From Grimontia kaedaensis (lineage in GTDB: Bacteria; Pseudomonadota; Gammaproteobacteria; Enterobacterales; Vibrionaceae), in contig NZ_CP082276.1 in the NCBI RefSeq assembly GCF_023746615.1, positions 1,674,001 through 1,738,000 of the forward strand: a DNA stretch of 64,000 nucleotides, written 5' to 3'. The notes under the pieces are model-generated. The model was given only the letters and a program-made list of their open reading frames with translations, was not told the origin of the DNA and searched no databases. A program made the position numbers and the translations under genes. Each line of letters begins with the position of its first letter. Position 1 is the stretch's first letter. Shown here piece after piece: positions 1-9,091 of the stretch.

Positions 1-474
1 CAGGCACCGGAGCGTATCACCCGACTCGCTTTGATGGACACCAACCCCCGCGCTGAGCTCGAAGAAGTGAAAGAGGGCAGAAAAGCGCACCTTGCCCGCA
101 CCGCTAACGGTGAAATGTTGGACGTGATGCAGGAGGTCATGATCCCCAAATACGTTCACCGCGACATCCCGCGTCCTGATATCGAAAAGCTATGCCTTGA
201 GATGGCAGCCAACCTCGGTGATACCTGCTTTGTTAACCAGTCCCTCGCCCTTCGCGATCGCCCGGATCAGCAGGACACACTGCGCACGGTAACTGTTCCT
301 ACCCTGATACTGATGGGAGAAGACGACCAGCTCTGTCCGAGAGATCGACACGACACCATGAAGTCGCTCATTCCCCATGCTGATTTCATCATTATTCCTT
401 TTGCCGGGCATTTGCCCACACTTGAAAAACCGGAGGCAACCACACGTGTCCTGCACGCTTGGTTGAACGCTTAA
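1..474 (+). CDS. alpha/beta hydrolase, C-terminal part (5' end outside window)
   Basis: The reading frame is open from base 1 (codons reading QAPERITRLALMDTNPRAE) to the TAA at 472-474, so the start lies upstream of the window. The visible part is the C-terminal half of an alpha/beta hydrolase: a cap-like helical stretch, then VTVPTLILMGEDDQLCPRD, which carries the acid Asp of the triad, and FAGHLPTLEKPEA, which carries the catalytic His. The nucleophile Ser would be upstream. The stop codon overlaps the start of the RraA-like gene (TAATG), so translation is probably coupled. With the HMG-aldolase-like and TRAP genes that follow, a role in catabolism of a small organic acid or ester is likely; the substrate cannot be read from the sequence. 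Confidence 0.85.
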   Translation, partial: QAPERITRLALMDTNPRAELEEVKEGRKAHLARTANGEMLDVMQEVMIPKYVHRDIPRPDIEKLCLEMAANLGDTCFVNQSLALRDRPDQQDTLRTVTVPTLILMGEDDQLCPRDRHDTMKSLIPHADFIIIPFAGHLPTLEKPEATTRVLHAWLNA

Positions 475-1169
475 TGGATAAAAAGCTCTATAAACTCTTA
501 CTGAGTGTCGACACACCCACAGTCTGTAATGCAATAGAAGTGGCGCAGGGAGCGCGCGGTTTTGACCAGTTTACACGAGGTACACTGCTTGCTTCCGACC
601 CCACCAGCAAAGCCATGGTCGGCTATGCGAAAACCGCGCAGATTGCCGCCATTGAACCTTCCAGCTTACCGCCGGAAGACGTTAAAGCGCTGCGCATGCA
701 GTACTACAAATATATGTCCGAAGGCCCATTCCCTTCCGTCACTGTGATTGAAGATACGGATTACCCCGACGCTATCGGTGCCTTTTGGGGGGAAATCAAT
801 ACCAATGTCCACAAAGGCTTTGGCATTTCAGGCGTCTTGACCAATGGCGTGATGCGCGATTTAGGCGATTTACCAGAAGATTTCCCTGTGCTGGCCGGTT
901 CTATCGGCCCCAGCCACGCCTTTGTACATGTTGAATCAATAGCACAACCCGTCAACGTCTTTGGCTTAACGGTCAATGAAGGTGACCTTATCCACGCTGA
1001 CCGACACGGCGCAGTGGTGATTCCAAAAGACGTGATTCCCAAACTGGAACAAGCCATCCAAACCTTGCTCAAAAACGAACAAATTGTGTTGCAAGCTTCG
1101 AAGGAAGACGGCTTCGACTTTGCGCGGTTTGAACAGGCCTGGGCGGAGTTCGAACGGGTCAGAACCTAA
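474..1169 (+). CDS. RraA family protein, HMG/CHA aldolase-like
   Basis: A 231-residue RraA-fold protein. ATG at 474 is preferred over the upstream in-frame codon at 459 because it forms a TAATG overlap with the hydrolase stop. The signature GVLTNGVMRDLGDLP contains the Arg-Asp pair that binds substrate and metal in 4-hydroxy-4-methyl-2-oxoglutarate (HMG) aldolases, and HADRHGAVVIP is the second conserved block of the fold. True RraA (RNase E inhibitor) is shorter, about 160 residues, so an aldolase or decarboxylase of the HMG/CHA type is more likely. Such enzymes act late in protocatechuate/gallate pathways. Being followed by a TRAP transporter fits a carboxylate catabolic operon. The exact substrate is inference. 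Confidence 0.8.
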   Translation: MDKKLYKLLLSVDTPTVCNAIEVAQGARGFDQFTRGTLLASDPTSKAMVGYAKTAQIAAIEPSSLPPEDVKALRMQYYKYMSEGPFPSVTVIEDTDYPDAIGAFWGEINTNVHKGFGISGVLTNGVMRDLGDLPEDFPVLAGSIGPSHAFVHVESIAQPVNVFGLTVNEGDLIHADRHGAVVIPKDVIPKLEQAIQTLLKNEQIVLQASKEDGFDFARFEQAWAEFERVRT

Positions 1170-1259
1170 CACCTTTCAGCTGCGCATTCCGCGTGGCTTT
1201 TTCCTCGCGCTTTCATGCGCGTCAATGAATGCGACACGGCTAAAAACAAGGAGTACACC

Positions 1260-2243
1260 ATGAAGTTGTCAATGTTGATCACTGTCATAGCCGGACTTTT
1301 TACTGCTAGCGCCTCAATGGCTGATACCACCATCCGAATTGGGCATGCCACACCGGAAGTCTCACCAATTCATCAATCGCTGCTCTATTTTGAAAAGGAA
1401 ATCGAGAAGCGTTCCAACGGTGACATTGAGGTCGAAATATACCCTGGCGGCCAGCTTGGCGGCGTAAGGGAAATGACGGAGCTCGTGCAATCTGGAAACA
1501 TCACCATGGCAACCGGCGCGTCCGTGCATTTGTCATCCACCGTTAACGAACTCGCGGTGCTGGATCAGTTCCTGTTGTTTGCTGATGAAGAAACCGCGCG
1601 CAACGTGCTGGATGGCAAAGCCGGTGAGTCCCTCGGCAAGGCCATGGAAAAGCAAGGCCTCAAGTCAATGGGCTTTATGGAACTGGGCTTTCGAAGCTTT
1701 ACCAACAACCGCGCGCCACTGGACAGCTATGAAGCGTTTGAAGGCTTGAGAATGCGTTCAGCGGATAACCCGATTGCGATTAAAGCGTGGCGCTCTGTTG
1801 ATGCCGTGCCGATTGCGCTGGCATGGGGTGAGATCTACTCATCGCTTCAACAAAACCTCATTTTCGGTCAGGAAAGTGCGTTGTCTTCTATGCTCGTTGA
1901 GCGCTTCTTCGAAGTACAGGATTACGTATCTCTCACCAACCACATCTACTGGCCTGAGCTTTGGATGGCAAACCTTGAGTGGTACCAGGATCTCAGCGAT
2001 AAAGACCGCAAACTCATTGATGAAGTCGCCCGCGAAACCATTTTGCTTCAGCGCGATCTTACCCTGAAAACCAACAATGAAACGCTGGCAGCACTGAAAG
2101 AAAAAGGGCTGAAAGTGAATGAGCTTCCTCTTGCTGACCGCGAGCGCTTGGGTAAAACCATGAATGCGGCGATAGAAAGTGACATTCGCGAGAAAGTCGG
2201 CAGCGATTTCTACGACGAATTCATGTCCAACCTACAGCAATGA
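1260..2243 (+). CDS. TRAP transporter substrate-binding protein (DctP family)
   Basis: A 327-residue periplasmic binding protein. ATG 1260 is chosen over the frame's earlier codon at 1215 because AAGGAG (1248-1253) sits before it and a Sec signal peptide begins there (MKLSMLITVIAGLFTASASMA). The mature protein starts DTTIRIGHATPEVSPIHQ and has PGGQLGG near residue 58 and the conserved binding segment GLRMRSADNP, whose Arg clamps the ligand carboxylate in DctP/TAXI-type proteins. It delivers an organic acid to the DctQM membrane pair encoded next. A hairpin (2260-2282) separates it from dctQ and may stabilise the dctP message, as binding proteins are needed in excess. Confidence 0.92.
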   Translation: MKLSMLITVIAGLFTASASMADTTIRIGHATPEVSPIHQSLLYFEKEIEKRSNGDIEVEIYPGGQLGGVREMTELVQSGNITMATGASVHLSSTVNELAVLDQFLLFADEETARNVLDGKAGESLGKAMEKQGLKSMGFMELGFRSFTNNRAPLDSYEAFEGLRMRSADNPIAIKAWRSVDAVPIALAWGEIYSSLQQNLIFGQESALSSMLVERFFEVQDYVSLTNHIYWPELWMANLEWYQDLSDKDRKLIDEVARETILLQRDLTLKTNNETLAALKEKGLKVNELPLADRERLGKTMNAAIESDIREKVGSDFYDEFMSNLQQ

Positions 2244-2259
2244 TAAGCGCATAGGATCT

Positions 2260-2282
2260 GTTGACCCTAGGAGTTGGTCAAC
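2260..2282 (+). promoter_or_regulatory. intercistronic hairpin between dctP and dctQ genes
   Basis: GTTGACC (2260-2266) and GGTCAAC (2276-2282) form a 7-bp perfect stem with a 9-nt loop, 17 nt after the binding-protein stop. There is no T-run, so it is not a strong terminator. Such hairpins often protect the 3' end of binding-protein mRNA from exonucleases; that role is inferred. Confidence 0.45.
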
Positions 2283-2326
2283 GCCAGCTCCTTGCTCTGC
2301 CCTGCAAAACGTAAAAGGAAGTCTGT

Positions 2327-2827
2327 ATGTTCCGATTTCTGGAAAAGTACTTCGAACCGACCGTGATTGTTGCCAGTCTGGTGACCATCATCATCACTGT
2401 GTTCGCTGACGTGATAGCAAGGTTCGCTTTTTCCACCTCTATCGTCGTGGCGAATGAGATTGCAAGGCTGTGCTTTGTGTACCTCATCTACTTTGGCATC
2501 AGCTATGCCATCCGTGAACACAGACACATGCGAGTGACCTTCTTCGTGGACAAATTCCCTTCGCAGTTCAAACGCCTCATCTTGTTTGTCAGCGAGTCAA
2601 TTTTCCTCGTTTACTCTGTGACGGTCTGCGTGCTGGGTGTCGAAATCACACAGCAGGCTATCGCTCGCGGAAAAACACTCTCTGCAACTCAGTGGCCAAC
2701 ATCCATCCTTTACGCCGCGATTATCTTTTCCGGCCTACTGTGCTCACTAAGACTCCTCTACTCCCTTTACCAAATTGGCGTAAAGGGCGACATTTCGCTT
2801 TACCAAAATGAGGAGATGCCACAATGA
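2327..2827 (+). CDS. TRAP transporter small permease subunit (DctQ family)
   Basis: A 166-residue inner-membrane protein with four predicted membrane segments (about residues 13-35, 45-63, 84-106, 125-147), the usual size and topology of DctQ. The start ATG 2327 follows AAAAGGAAG. The stop overlaps the next start by 4 nt (ATGA at 2824-2827), so the two permease subunits are translationally coupled. DctQ scaffolds the large subunit and contacts the periplasmic binding protein. Na+-driven uptake is known for the family. Confidence 0.88.
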   Translation: MFRFLEKYFEPTVIVASLVTIIITVFADVIARFAFSTSIVVANEIARLCFVYLIYFGISYAIREHRHMRVTFFVDKFPSQFKRLILFVSESIFLVYSVTVCVLGVEITQQAIARGKTLSATQWPTSILYAAIIFSGLLCSLRLLYSLYQIGVKGDISLYQNEEMPQ

Positions 2828-4122
2828 CGTCACTGATCCTCTTCCTCAGTTTCTTCGGTATGTTGCTAATAGGTGTGCCCATCGGCATCGCGCTGGGTTC
2901 AGCGTCGTTGATAGCCATCATGTACATCCCTTTCCTCAAACCTGATTTGTATGCGCTCGGCCTTGTCAGCGGCATCAACAGCTTCACGCTGATCGCTGTG
3001 GTGCTCTTTACACTCGCCGGGAACATCATGAGTAAGGGCGGTATTTCCAAGCGTTTAATCGCAGTCGCTGATACCCTATTTGGCCGTGCGCCGGGGGACT
3101 TAGGCACGGTGACCATCATGGCATGCCTGTTCTTCGCCGCCATTTCAGGTACGGGCTCTGCCACTGTGGCAGCAGTCGGGTTAGCCATGATTCCAGCCTT
3201 GGTTAAACGTGGCTATGACCGTGCCTATGCCGGTGCCATGGTCGCCAGTGCCGGTGGTTTGGGTGTGATGATCCCACCCTCTGTGGTGATGATTGTGTAT
3301 GCGGTAGCGGCAGGGGTATCAGTGACCGCCCTATTTATGGCAGGGATCCTGCCGGGGCTTGTTATTGCTTTAACCTTGATGACCTACAACTACCTGTATC
3401 GCAAGCAGGCCACACAGGTAACCATGGCAGAGCAACGGCCAGCCGCCACTGGGAAAGAGATTTTCCACGTGCTAAACGAAGCGAAGCTAGCGCTGATTAT
3501 GCCCGTGGTGATTCTGGGCGGGATCTACGGCGGTATTGTCACCCCCACGGAGTCATCTGCCGTGGCAGTCGTCTATGCCTTGGTGGTGTCTTGTCTGGTT
3601 TATCGCGAATTACCGCTCAAAGCACTGCCAAAGATAATGCTGGAATCAGCCATGTTGGTGTCAGCGGTGCTGGTGATCATCGGTGCGTCTGTGGCGTTCG
3701 GTCGTATCATCGCGCTGGAGAAAATTCCGACAGAGCTGGCACAGTTTGTTCTTTCAATCACAGAGAACAAATACTTGGTGCTGGTGGCGATTTTGGTCTT
3801 ACTGCTGATTATCGGTACCTTCCTCGAAACCCTCGCTTCCATTGTCATCCTAACGCCAGTGCTGTTGCCTGTGTTAACCAAGCTACAGGTTGATTTGGTG
3901 CACTTTGGTATTGTGATGATCGTGGCGCTCGCCATCGGCTTTGTTACTCCACCCTTGGGGGCAAACCTCTTTATGGCCGCACAGGTTGGGGAAATACCCT
4001 TCGAGCGGATAGCCAGGCGTATTTTGCCTTGGGTGGCCGTGTTAATAGGCGCACTGCTTATCATCACCTTTGTACCCGCAATATCGCTGATACTCCCTAC
4101 GCTCTTTCTCGGGTATGGGTAG
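2824..4122 (+). CDS. TRAP transporter large permease subunit (DctM family)
   Basis: A 432-residue multi-spanning protein that fits the 12-13 helix DctM subunit. It opens LILFLSFFGMLLIGVPIGIALG, has FTLAGNIMSKGGISKRLI and AAISGTGSATVAAVGLAMIPAL near residues 55-125, and VGVAPP-like GLGVMIPPSVVMIVYA and GFVTPPLGANLFMA motifs typical of the TRAP transport domain. It forms the Na+/carboxylate channel with DctQ. The gene closes the operon, with an intrinsic terminator 30 nt after the stop. Confidence 0.93.
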   Translation: MTSLILFLSFFGMLLIGVPIGIALGSASLIAIMYIPFLKPDLYALGLVSGINSFTLIAVVLFTLAGNIMSKGGISKRLIAVADTLFGRAPGDLGTVTIMACLFFAAISGTGSATVAAVGLAMIPALVKRGYDRAYAGAMVASAGGLGVMIPPSVVMIVYAVAAGVSVTALFMAGILPGLVIALTLMTYNYLYRKQATQVTMAEQRPAATGKEIFHVLNEAKLALIMPVVILGGIYGGIVTPTESSAVAVVYALVVSCLVYRELPLKALPKIMLESAMLVSAVLVIIGASVAFGRIIALEKIPTELAQFVLSITENKYLVLVAILVLLLIIGTFLETLASIVILTPVLLPVLTKLQVDLVHFGIVMIVALAIGFVTPPLGANLFMAAQVGEIPFERIARRILPWVAVLIGALLIITFVPAISLILPTLFLGYG

Positions 4123-4152
4123 CCCATAAGCGATAACAAAATATCTTTAAGA

Positions 4153-4178
4153 AGCCATCCGTGAAGGTGGCTTTTTTT
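4153..4178 (+). terminator. Rho-independent terminator after TRAP operon
   Basis: AGCCATC (4153-4159) pairs with GGTGGCT (4166-4172) with one G-U pair, followed by T7 (4172-4178) on the plus strand. It ends the hydrolase-RraA-TRAP transcription unit. Confidence 0.8.
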
Positions 4179-4385
4179 ACGGTTATAGCAACCCTGCCAT
4201 CTCACTTTGCCCAATTCGACCTCCGCTAAGAAGAGCCCGTCGAGCGCCCAACAAAACCATAGAACGTATTTTCGGTATTTCTAATAACCGCTGACATCTT
4301 ATTTATGGAGCGTGTGATTCATTCATATCCAAATTATCGTGAATGTATGGTGCGCAGTTTCATTTCTCGCAGTTTATGAAGTGCT

Positions 4386-6350
4386 ATGAGTATTCTGATG
4401 AACAAATTCAAAAAGTACCTAGGGCCTTTATACCCCATTGCTGCAACAGCACTCGTCGTTTTATTACTGATGTTCATCTCCAGAATGGCACTCGCAGTCT
4501 GGCAGATAGATAGAGTCAATGCAGCACAGGGATGGGGGCACCTTCTGGTAAGCGGACTTCGTATTGATATTTCAAGTGTTTCCTATCTGCTCATCCTGCC
4601 TTCACTACTATCTTCGTTACTTTCAGGTGAGCATTTATTGGGGAGGATATGGCATTTCACCCTGCGTATCTGGATCACTGCCGGACTTTGGCTTGTGGTT
4701 TACATGGAAGTCGCCACCGTTCCGTTTATCATTGAATATGACCTACGCCCCAACCGCCTCTTTATCGAATATCTGATTTATCCCAAAGAAGTGTTTGGCA
4801 TGCTTTGGAGTGGCTACAAATTAGAACTCTTCATCGGCTTGGTCGTGTCAGTCTCTACGGTAATACTGGGCTGGCGCTGGTCAAAGCGCTTAGTCAGTCA
4901 CCTCTCTTATCCCAAATGGTACTGGCGCCCTCTGATAGCGCTTTGTGTGGTTGCTATTGGCGTCATGGGAGCGCGATCCAGCTTCGGACATCGTCCCCTT
5001 AATCCAGCCATGGTGTCATTTTCAACCGATCCACTAATCAATGACCTCACACTCAACTCATCCTATTCCCTGATATTTGCCGCCAAACAAATGAGTTCAG
5101 AAGCCAATGCATTCAAGTTTTACCCACCAATGGATGAAGAACAAATCATTAGAGAAGTACAACAAAATATGCTGGTGAAGAACGAAGCGTTTATTTCAGC
5201 GAATGCCCCTACGCTTACAAAGCGTACGGCTTCCTATCAAGGGAAACCCAAGAACATCGTTATCCTGCTGCTTGAAAGTCATGGTTCCCGATATATCAGC
5301 CGTTTAGGAGGCATAAATACGTCACCCTATCTTGACCAACTGATTGATGAGAGTTGGGCGTTCAGCCGTATGTATGCCACTGGCACCCGTTCTGTCAGAG
5401 GTATTGAAGCTTTGACAACAGGTTTCTCACCGACACCCGCGCGATCCGTGGTCAAACTAGGAAAAAGTCAGACCAACTTTTTCACTATCGCTGATTTACT
5501 AAAATCTCAGGGGTATCACACTCAATTCATCTATGGTGGGGAAAGCCATTTCGACAACATGAAGAACTTTTTCCTAGGAAACGGGTTTACTGATATTCAG
5601 GACTTTCCAACATTCGACGCGCCAAAGTTTGTTGGATCTTGGGGGGCTTCAGACGAAGATCTCTATGATAAAGCAGATACTCTGTTTACTCAGTTAGAGG
5701 AACAGGACAAACCCTTCTTCAGTTTGGTGTTCTCCTCTTCGAATCACAGCCCTTTTGAGTATCCTGATGGCAAGATAACACCATTTAACAGTCCCAAAAA
5801 CACGGTGGAGAACGCCGTGAAATATGCAGACTATGCAGTGGGCAAATTTATTGAACGATCCAAAAAGTCAAACTACTGGAACAATACCATCTTCCTGATT
5901 GTGGCAGACCATGATGCTAGGGCAACCGGAGATCTGCCAGTCCCCATCGGTCACTTCAGGATCCCCGCTATTATTCTTGGTGGCGGCATTGAGCCAAGGT
6001 TTGACTCCCGTTTAACCAGCCAACTTGATCTACCCCCGACACTACTGTCACTCGCTGGTATCAGCAGCATCAATCCAATGATAGGTTACGACCTCACCAA
6101 AGACGTTCCTACAAAAAATCAACGTGCCATGATGCAAAGGGGTAAAAATTTCGGTTGGATGACGGCAGATAATAAAGTCGTTGTTCTGAGGCCCGAACTA
6201 GGGATATCTACTTATCAGTATCACCCAGAATCAGACACGCTGACTGAAGATTTCGTGGATGAAAAAACGGTAATTTGCGCTCACGCTCATGCTATGTGGG
6301 GCAGTTTGGCGTTCAACGAGGACTTCTATCGCGCTCAGCCAACTTACTGA
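4386..6350 (+). CDS. LTA synthase family membrane protein (phosphoglycerol-transferase fold)
   Basis: A 654-residue protein with about five N-terminal membrane helices (residues ~15-36, 55-78, 88-110, 140-162, 175-193) and a C-terminal alkaline-phosphatase/sulfatase-fold domain in the periplasm. Metal and active-site motifs of the LtaS/MdoB family are visible: LLLESHGSRY (metal Glu), ATGTRSVRGIEAL (nucleophile Thr region), SSSNHSPFEYP, and VADHDARATG (metal Asp-His). Gram-negatives have no lipoteichoic acid; relatives transfer phosphoglycerol or phosphoethanolamine to periplasmic glucans or surface glycans. The actual acceptor is unknown. The gene stands alone, with no glycosyltransferase neighbour. 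Confidence 0.85.
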   Translation: MSILMNKFKKYLGPLYPIAATALVVLLLMFISRMALAVWQIDRVNAAQGWGHLLVSGLRIDISSVSYLLILPSLLSSLLSGEHLLGRIWHFTLRIWITAGLWLVVYMEVATVPFIIEYDLRPNRLFIEYLIYPKEVFGMLWSGYKLELFIGLVVSVSTVILGWRWSKRLVSHLSYPKWYWRPLIALCVVAIGVMGARSSFGHRPLNPAMVSFSTDPLINDLTLNSSYSLIFAAKQMSSEANAFKFYPPMDEEQIIREVQQNMLVKNEAFISANAPTLTKRTASYQGKPKNIVILLLESHGSRYISRLGGINTSPYLDQLIDESWAFSRMYATGTRSVRGIEALTTGFSPTPARSVVKLGKSQTNFFTIADLLKSQGYHTQFIYGGESHFDNMKNFFLGNGFTDIQDFPTFDAPKFVGSWGASDEDLYDKADTLFTQLEEQDKPFFSLVFSSSNHSPFEYPDGKITPFNSPKNTVENAVKYADYAVGKFIERSKKSNYWNNTIFLIVADHDARATGDLPVPIGHFRIPAIILGGGIEPRFDSRLTSQLDLPPTLLSLAGISSINPMIGYDLTKDVPTKNQRAMMQRGKNFGWMTADNKVVVLRPELGISTYQYHPESDTLTEDFVDEKTVICAHAHAMWGSLAFNEDFYRAQPTY

Positions 6351-6455
6351 GGAGGGACACACCAATACTCAGGTTCTTTTAAACTCGCACGATATCACTC
6401 CAAACTAAGATGAAATCAGCGTTGAAAATCTGCATACCTTCCCCTTTGTATTGAT

Positions 6456-6476
6456 AGCGCCACAATCAGTGGCGCT
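6456..6476. other. hairpin between convergent genes, possible weak terminator
   Basis: AGCGCCAC (6456-6463) and GTGGCGCT (6469-6476) form a perfect 8-bp stem with a 5-nt loop between the LTA-synthase-like gene and the convergent SDR gene. No T-run follows on either strand, so any termination function is uncertain. Confidence 0.4.
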
Positions 6477-6498
6477 GCGAAACTCCTAGACTTTCCAG

Positions 6499-7218
6499 TT
6501 AAGGCTGCTGACGGGTAGCGGTGATCACAATCTCACGCACACACACGTTTTGTGGGAAGGAATACGCATAGCAAACGGTGCTGGCGATATCATCTGCAGC
6601 CAGAACGCCGCCCATTTCGTCTTTCCAGCTGTCGTAACCTGATTTTATTTCATCGCTGGTGGTATGGGAAAGCAGCTCGGTTTCTACCGCGCCAGGAGCG
6701 ATGGTGATGACACGAACATTGGCATCCGCTACCTCTTCACGCACATTTTCAGAAATCGCGTGAACCGCAAATTTAGTGCCGCAGTAAGCCGCATGATTCG
6801 GGAAGGTTTTACGACCAGCCACTGAGCTGATATTCACAATAGTGCCGCCGTTGCGCGCTTTCATTGGTTCAAGCACTGCCTGCATACCATTTAGCAAGCC
6901 AACCACGTTCACGTTGAACATAGTTTGCCACTCTGCTGCGTTCTGTGTCGCGACATCACCCAGCAACATCACACCTGCATTGTTGACCAGCAGATCTACC
7001 TCGCCATATTCCGCTTCTGCTTCTTTAATTGCCGCTTCGAATGCGGCTTTGTCAGTCACATCGACTTTACGACACAGAGTGTTCGGCAGGTCCAGCGCTT
7101 CCAAGCGATCAACACGGCGAGCAACCAGCAGCAGCGGGTGACCCAGTGCAGACAGTTGTTTTGCAATCGCTTCGCCGATACCTGAACTTGCACCAGTAAT
7201 AACAGCCAACTTTTTCAT
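6499..7218 (-). CDS. SDR family NAD(P)-dependent oxidoreductase
   Basis: A 239-residue classical short-chain dehydrogenase. ATG at 7218 (MKKLAVITGASSGIG) is chosen because the upstream in-frame TTG at 7233 lies inside the GAGGAAG ribosome site. Visible motifs: cofactor-binding TGASSGIGEA, NNAG (VDLLVNNAGVM), catalytic Ser in NISSVAG and the Tyr-x-x-x-Lys pair in AAYCGTKFA. Arg at the end of beta 2 (LVARRVDRL) suggests NADPH preference. It resembles the YdfG/serine-3-dehydrogenase group. It is divergent from the LysR gene at 7319, a common arrangement in which the LysR protein controls the enzyme gene. Substrate not deducible. Confidence 0.9.
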   Translation of the reverse strand: MKKLAVITGASSGIGEAIAKQLSALGHPLLLVARRVDRLEALDLPNTLCRKVDVTDKAAFEAAIKEAEAEYGEVDLLVNNAGVMLLGDVATQNAAEWQTMFNVNVVGLLNGMQAVLEPMKARNGGTIVNISSVAGRKTFPNHAAYCGTKFAVHAISENVREEVADANVRVITIAPGAVETELLSHTTSDEIKSGYDSWKDEMGGVLAADDIASTVCYAYSFPQNVCVREIVITATRQQP

Positions 7219-7318
7219 GATGTTCTTCCTCAAAGACCTTGTTGTTTTGGTTGAGGCTGCATTCTAAATTTGTCATCATTGTTGATATATATGTCACAAT
7301 AAAACTCAGTGTTACCAA
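7219..7318. promoter_or_regulatory. divergent promoter region between SDR and lysR genes
   Basis: This 100-bp AT-rich stretch must hold both promoters. TGTCA occurs twice as a direct repeat (7273-7277 and 7291-7295) around a TGATATATA tract that could give -10 elements in either direction. LysR-type binding here is inferred from the divergent layout; no clear T-N11-A operator was singled out. Confidence 0.4.
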
Positions 7319-8239
7319 ATGAACACCAATAAAGAAATCCTCGGCGAAAGCCTGAGTGACATCCGTGCCTTTGTTGCTATCGCAGAAACTGGCAGCTTCT
7401 CTAAAGCTGCAGAATCGCTGAATGCTTCCCGCGCTCATATGTCTCGCCAGTTAAGCCAATTGGAAGCGAGACTGGGGGTACAGCTAATCATCCGCACTAC
7501 CCGCTCCCAACGCTTAACCGCGGCAGGAGAAACCTTCTTTAGCCGCTGCCGGGCTGCTCTTTCGCAACTAGATGAGGCGATTACTCTCGCCAGCAACGAT
7601 GCTGATAAGATGCGCGGCCATATCGCGGTGAACTGTGTTGGCGGTATCTTGGGAGAGTCTTTGATTGGCGATGTGATTCATGCCTTCTGCGCTCGAAACA
7701 CGGAGATCAGTATCGAGCTTGATTTCAGCTCAGAACGGGTTGATCTGGTGCAGTCCCGTTTTGACTTGGTGCTTCGAATGGGCGCGTTGGCCGACTCACT
7801 GTTGATTGGCCGTGAGCTCGGAGAAATTAAGATAGGCACCTACGCTTCACCAGACTATTTCGCACGCAAAGGTAGGCCATCACATCCCAAAGAACTGCAG
7901 CAGCATGACTGTCTGACCGGGTCTGTCACCAAGTGGCGATACGTGAAATCCGACGACCCAGAGCAGCATACCGATGTGGAAGTACACGGCCATTTACAAT
8001 GTAAAAACGGTCACGTGCTTTTGAACGCGGCGCTTCAGGGGAACGGGATATGTCGCTTGCCCGCACTATATTGCACGTCTTATGAAGCAGAAGGAAAACT
8101 CGAGTCGGTGTTTACAGAATGGAAGGTGGATAAGGTGCCACTCTATTTGCTGTATCACAGAGACAGGCACCAACCCGCCAGATTGAAAGCGCTCATTAGT
8201 TACTTGGTCGCTAACATTCCGGCGAAATTAAAGGATTAG
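7319..8239 (+). CDS. LysR family transcriptional regulator
   Basis: A 306-residue LysR-type regulator. The winged helix-turn-helix is at residues ~10-70 (ETGSFSKAAESLNASRAHMSRQLSQLEARLGVQLIIRTTR), followed by a linker helix and a periplasmic-binding-like effector domain. ATG 7319 gives a full-length domain. It most likely regulates the divergent SDR gene and itself; the inducer is unknown. A perfect parS2 centromere motif (7993-8005) lies inside the coding sequence. Its TAG stop overlaps the stop codon of the convergent lipoprotein gene. Confidence 0.9.
   Translation: MNTNKEILGESLSDIRAFVAIAETGSFSKAAESLNASRAHMSRQLSQLEARLGVQLIIRTTRSQRLTAAGETFFSRCRAALSQLDEAITLASNDADKMRGHIAVNCVGGILGESLIGDVIHAFCARNTEISIELDFSSERVDLVQSRFDLVLRMGALADSLLIGRELGEIKIGTYASPDYFARKGRPSHPKELQQHDCLTGSVTKWRYVKSDDPEQHTDVEVHGHLQCKNGHVLLNAALQGNGICRLPALYCTSYEAEGKLESVFTEWKVDKVPLYLLYHRDRHQPARLKALISYLVANIPAKLKD
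7993..8005. other. parS2 centromere site (inside lysR gene)
   Basis: TTTACAATGTAAA matches the chromosome-2 ParB2-binding consensus TTTACANTGTAAA at every fixed position, with A and A flanks. It sits in coding sequence, about 33 kb from ori2. ParB2 binding is inferred from the motif and the linked parB2 gene. Confidence 0.8.
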
Positions 8240-8862
8240 AAGCGGCCTGCGCTCAACTCAATACGTTGGGCTGCGTTGTCTTCATTCAGATCTTCAGGAG
8301 TACAAAGGTAAGGGCCTTTGCGGGCAAACACATCAATCGCGGCTTTGGCTTCATCGTCAAACACCGACACAGTGCATAGGCCGTCTTCCAAGCTGAATTT
8401 ATGGTTCACTGTGTAGCTTTTCCCTTCATCGACGTTGAAGGTAAAGGTGTTCACACAAGACGCACCACCCGCGGCAAAGCTGTTAGCGTGGAAAGACACA
8501 TTCAACGTTACTTTCTCGCCCCGCGGCATGGTCATGCTCTTGGTGCCCAGACTGTCCATGTTCAGCCCCATCGGGTCTTTACATTCAAGGTGATCGGTAA
8601 AGAGGGTGACTTCGTGGTCGCCGTTGGCAATGAACAGCTTCTGTTGATTGGTTTTCTGTGTGGCGTCCCATTCAGGATCGTAATCTTGTGAGTCGTTACT
8701 ACCCACAAAATACAAAGAAGAAGGTTCAGGCAGTACCTCTCCTTTTTTCACCGCTTCCTGCTCTTTCTCCTGCTGAGCTGCGATATCAAAGGTCGGTTTT
8801 TCTGAAGACGAGCAGCCAGCCAAGATCACTGGCAATAACGCTGCGAAGACGTATTTATACAT
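8236..8862 (-). CDS. hypothetical lipoprotein
   Basis: A 208-residue protein starting at ATG 8862 (RBS AAAGGAA), rather than the upstream codon at 8880, because the lipoprotein signal begins there: MYKYVFAALLPVILAGC with lipobox LAGC and Cys at residue 17. Ser-Ser-Ser after the Cys, not Asp, suggests outer-membrane sorting. The mature part has four more Cys residues and a beta-rich composition, with no recognised domain. The stop codon overlaps that of the convergent lysR gene (TTAG at 8236-8239). Function unknown; envelope location is the only firm inference. Confidence 0.8.
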   Translation of the reverse strand: MYKYVFAALLPVILAGCSSSEKPTFDIAAQQEKEQEAVKKGEVLPEPSSLYFVGSNDSQDYDPEWDATQKTNQQKLFIANGDHEVTLFTDHLECKDPMGLNMDSLGTKSMTMPRGEKVTLNVSFHANSFAAGGASCVNTFTFNVDEGKSYTVNHKFSLEDGLCTVSVFDDEAKAAIDVFARKGPYLCTPEDLNEDNAAQRIELSAGRF

Positions 8863-9028
8863 GAGAGATTCCTTTGCCAACCGTGTGAAGGAGTTATCCC
8901 TACCCTCACTTTTCTTTTGTTTTACCTCACTTTATTGACTGTCTTCTGGCAGTTCAACCAATCTGCCCGGCATTTCACCTTCCAGTATTCAAATTAAGAA
9001 AAATGCATTTCATTTTGCGGCTGGGCAT

Positions 9029-9064
9029 AAAAAAATGCTCCCCCGGTTTTGCAAGCGGGGGAGC
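9029..9064 (-). terminator. Rho-independent terminator of EamA transporter gene
   Basis: GCTCCCCCG (9037-9045) and CGGGGGAGC (9056-9064) form a 9-bp GC-rich stem. On the minus strand it is followed by T7 (complement of 9029-9035), 28 nt after the stop of the gene at 9092-10003. Confidence 0.88.
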
Positions 9065-9091
9065 GTTTTAGGTTCTCTGTTCTTCGTTCAG

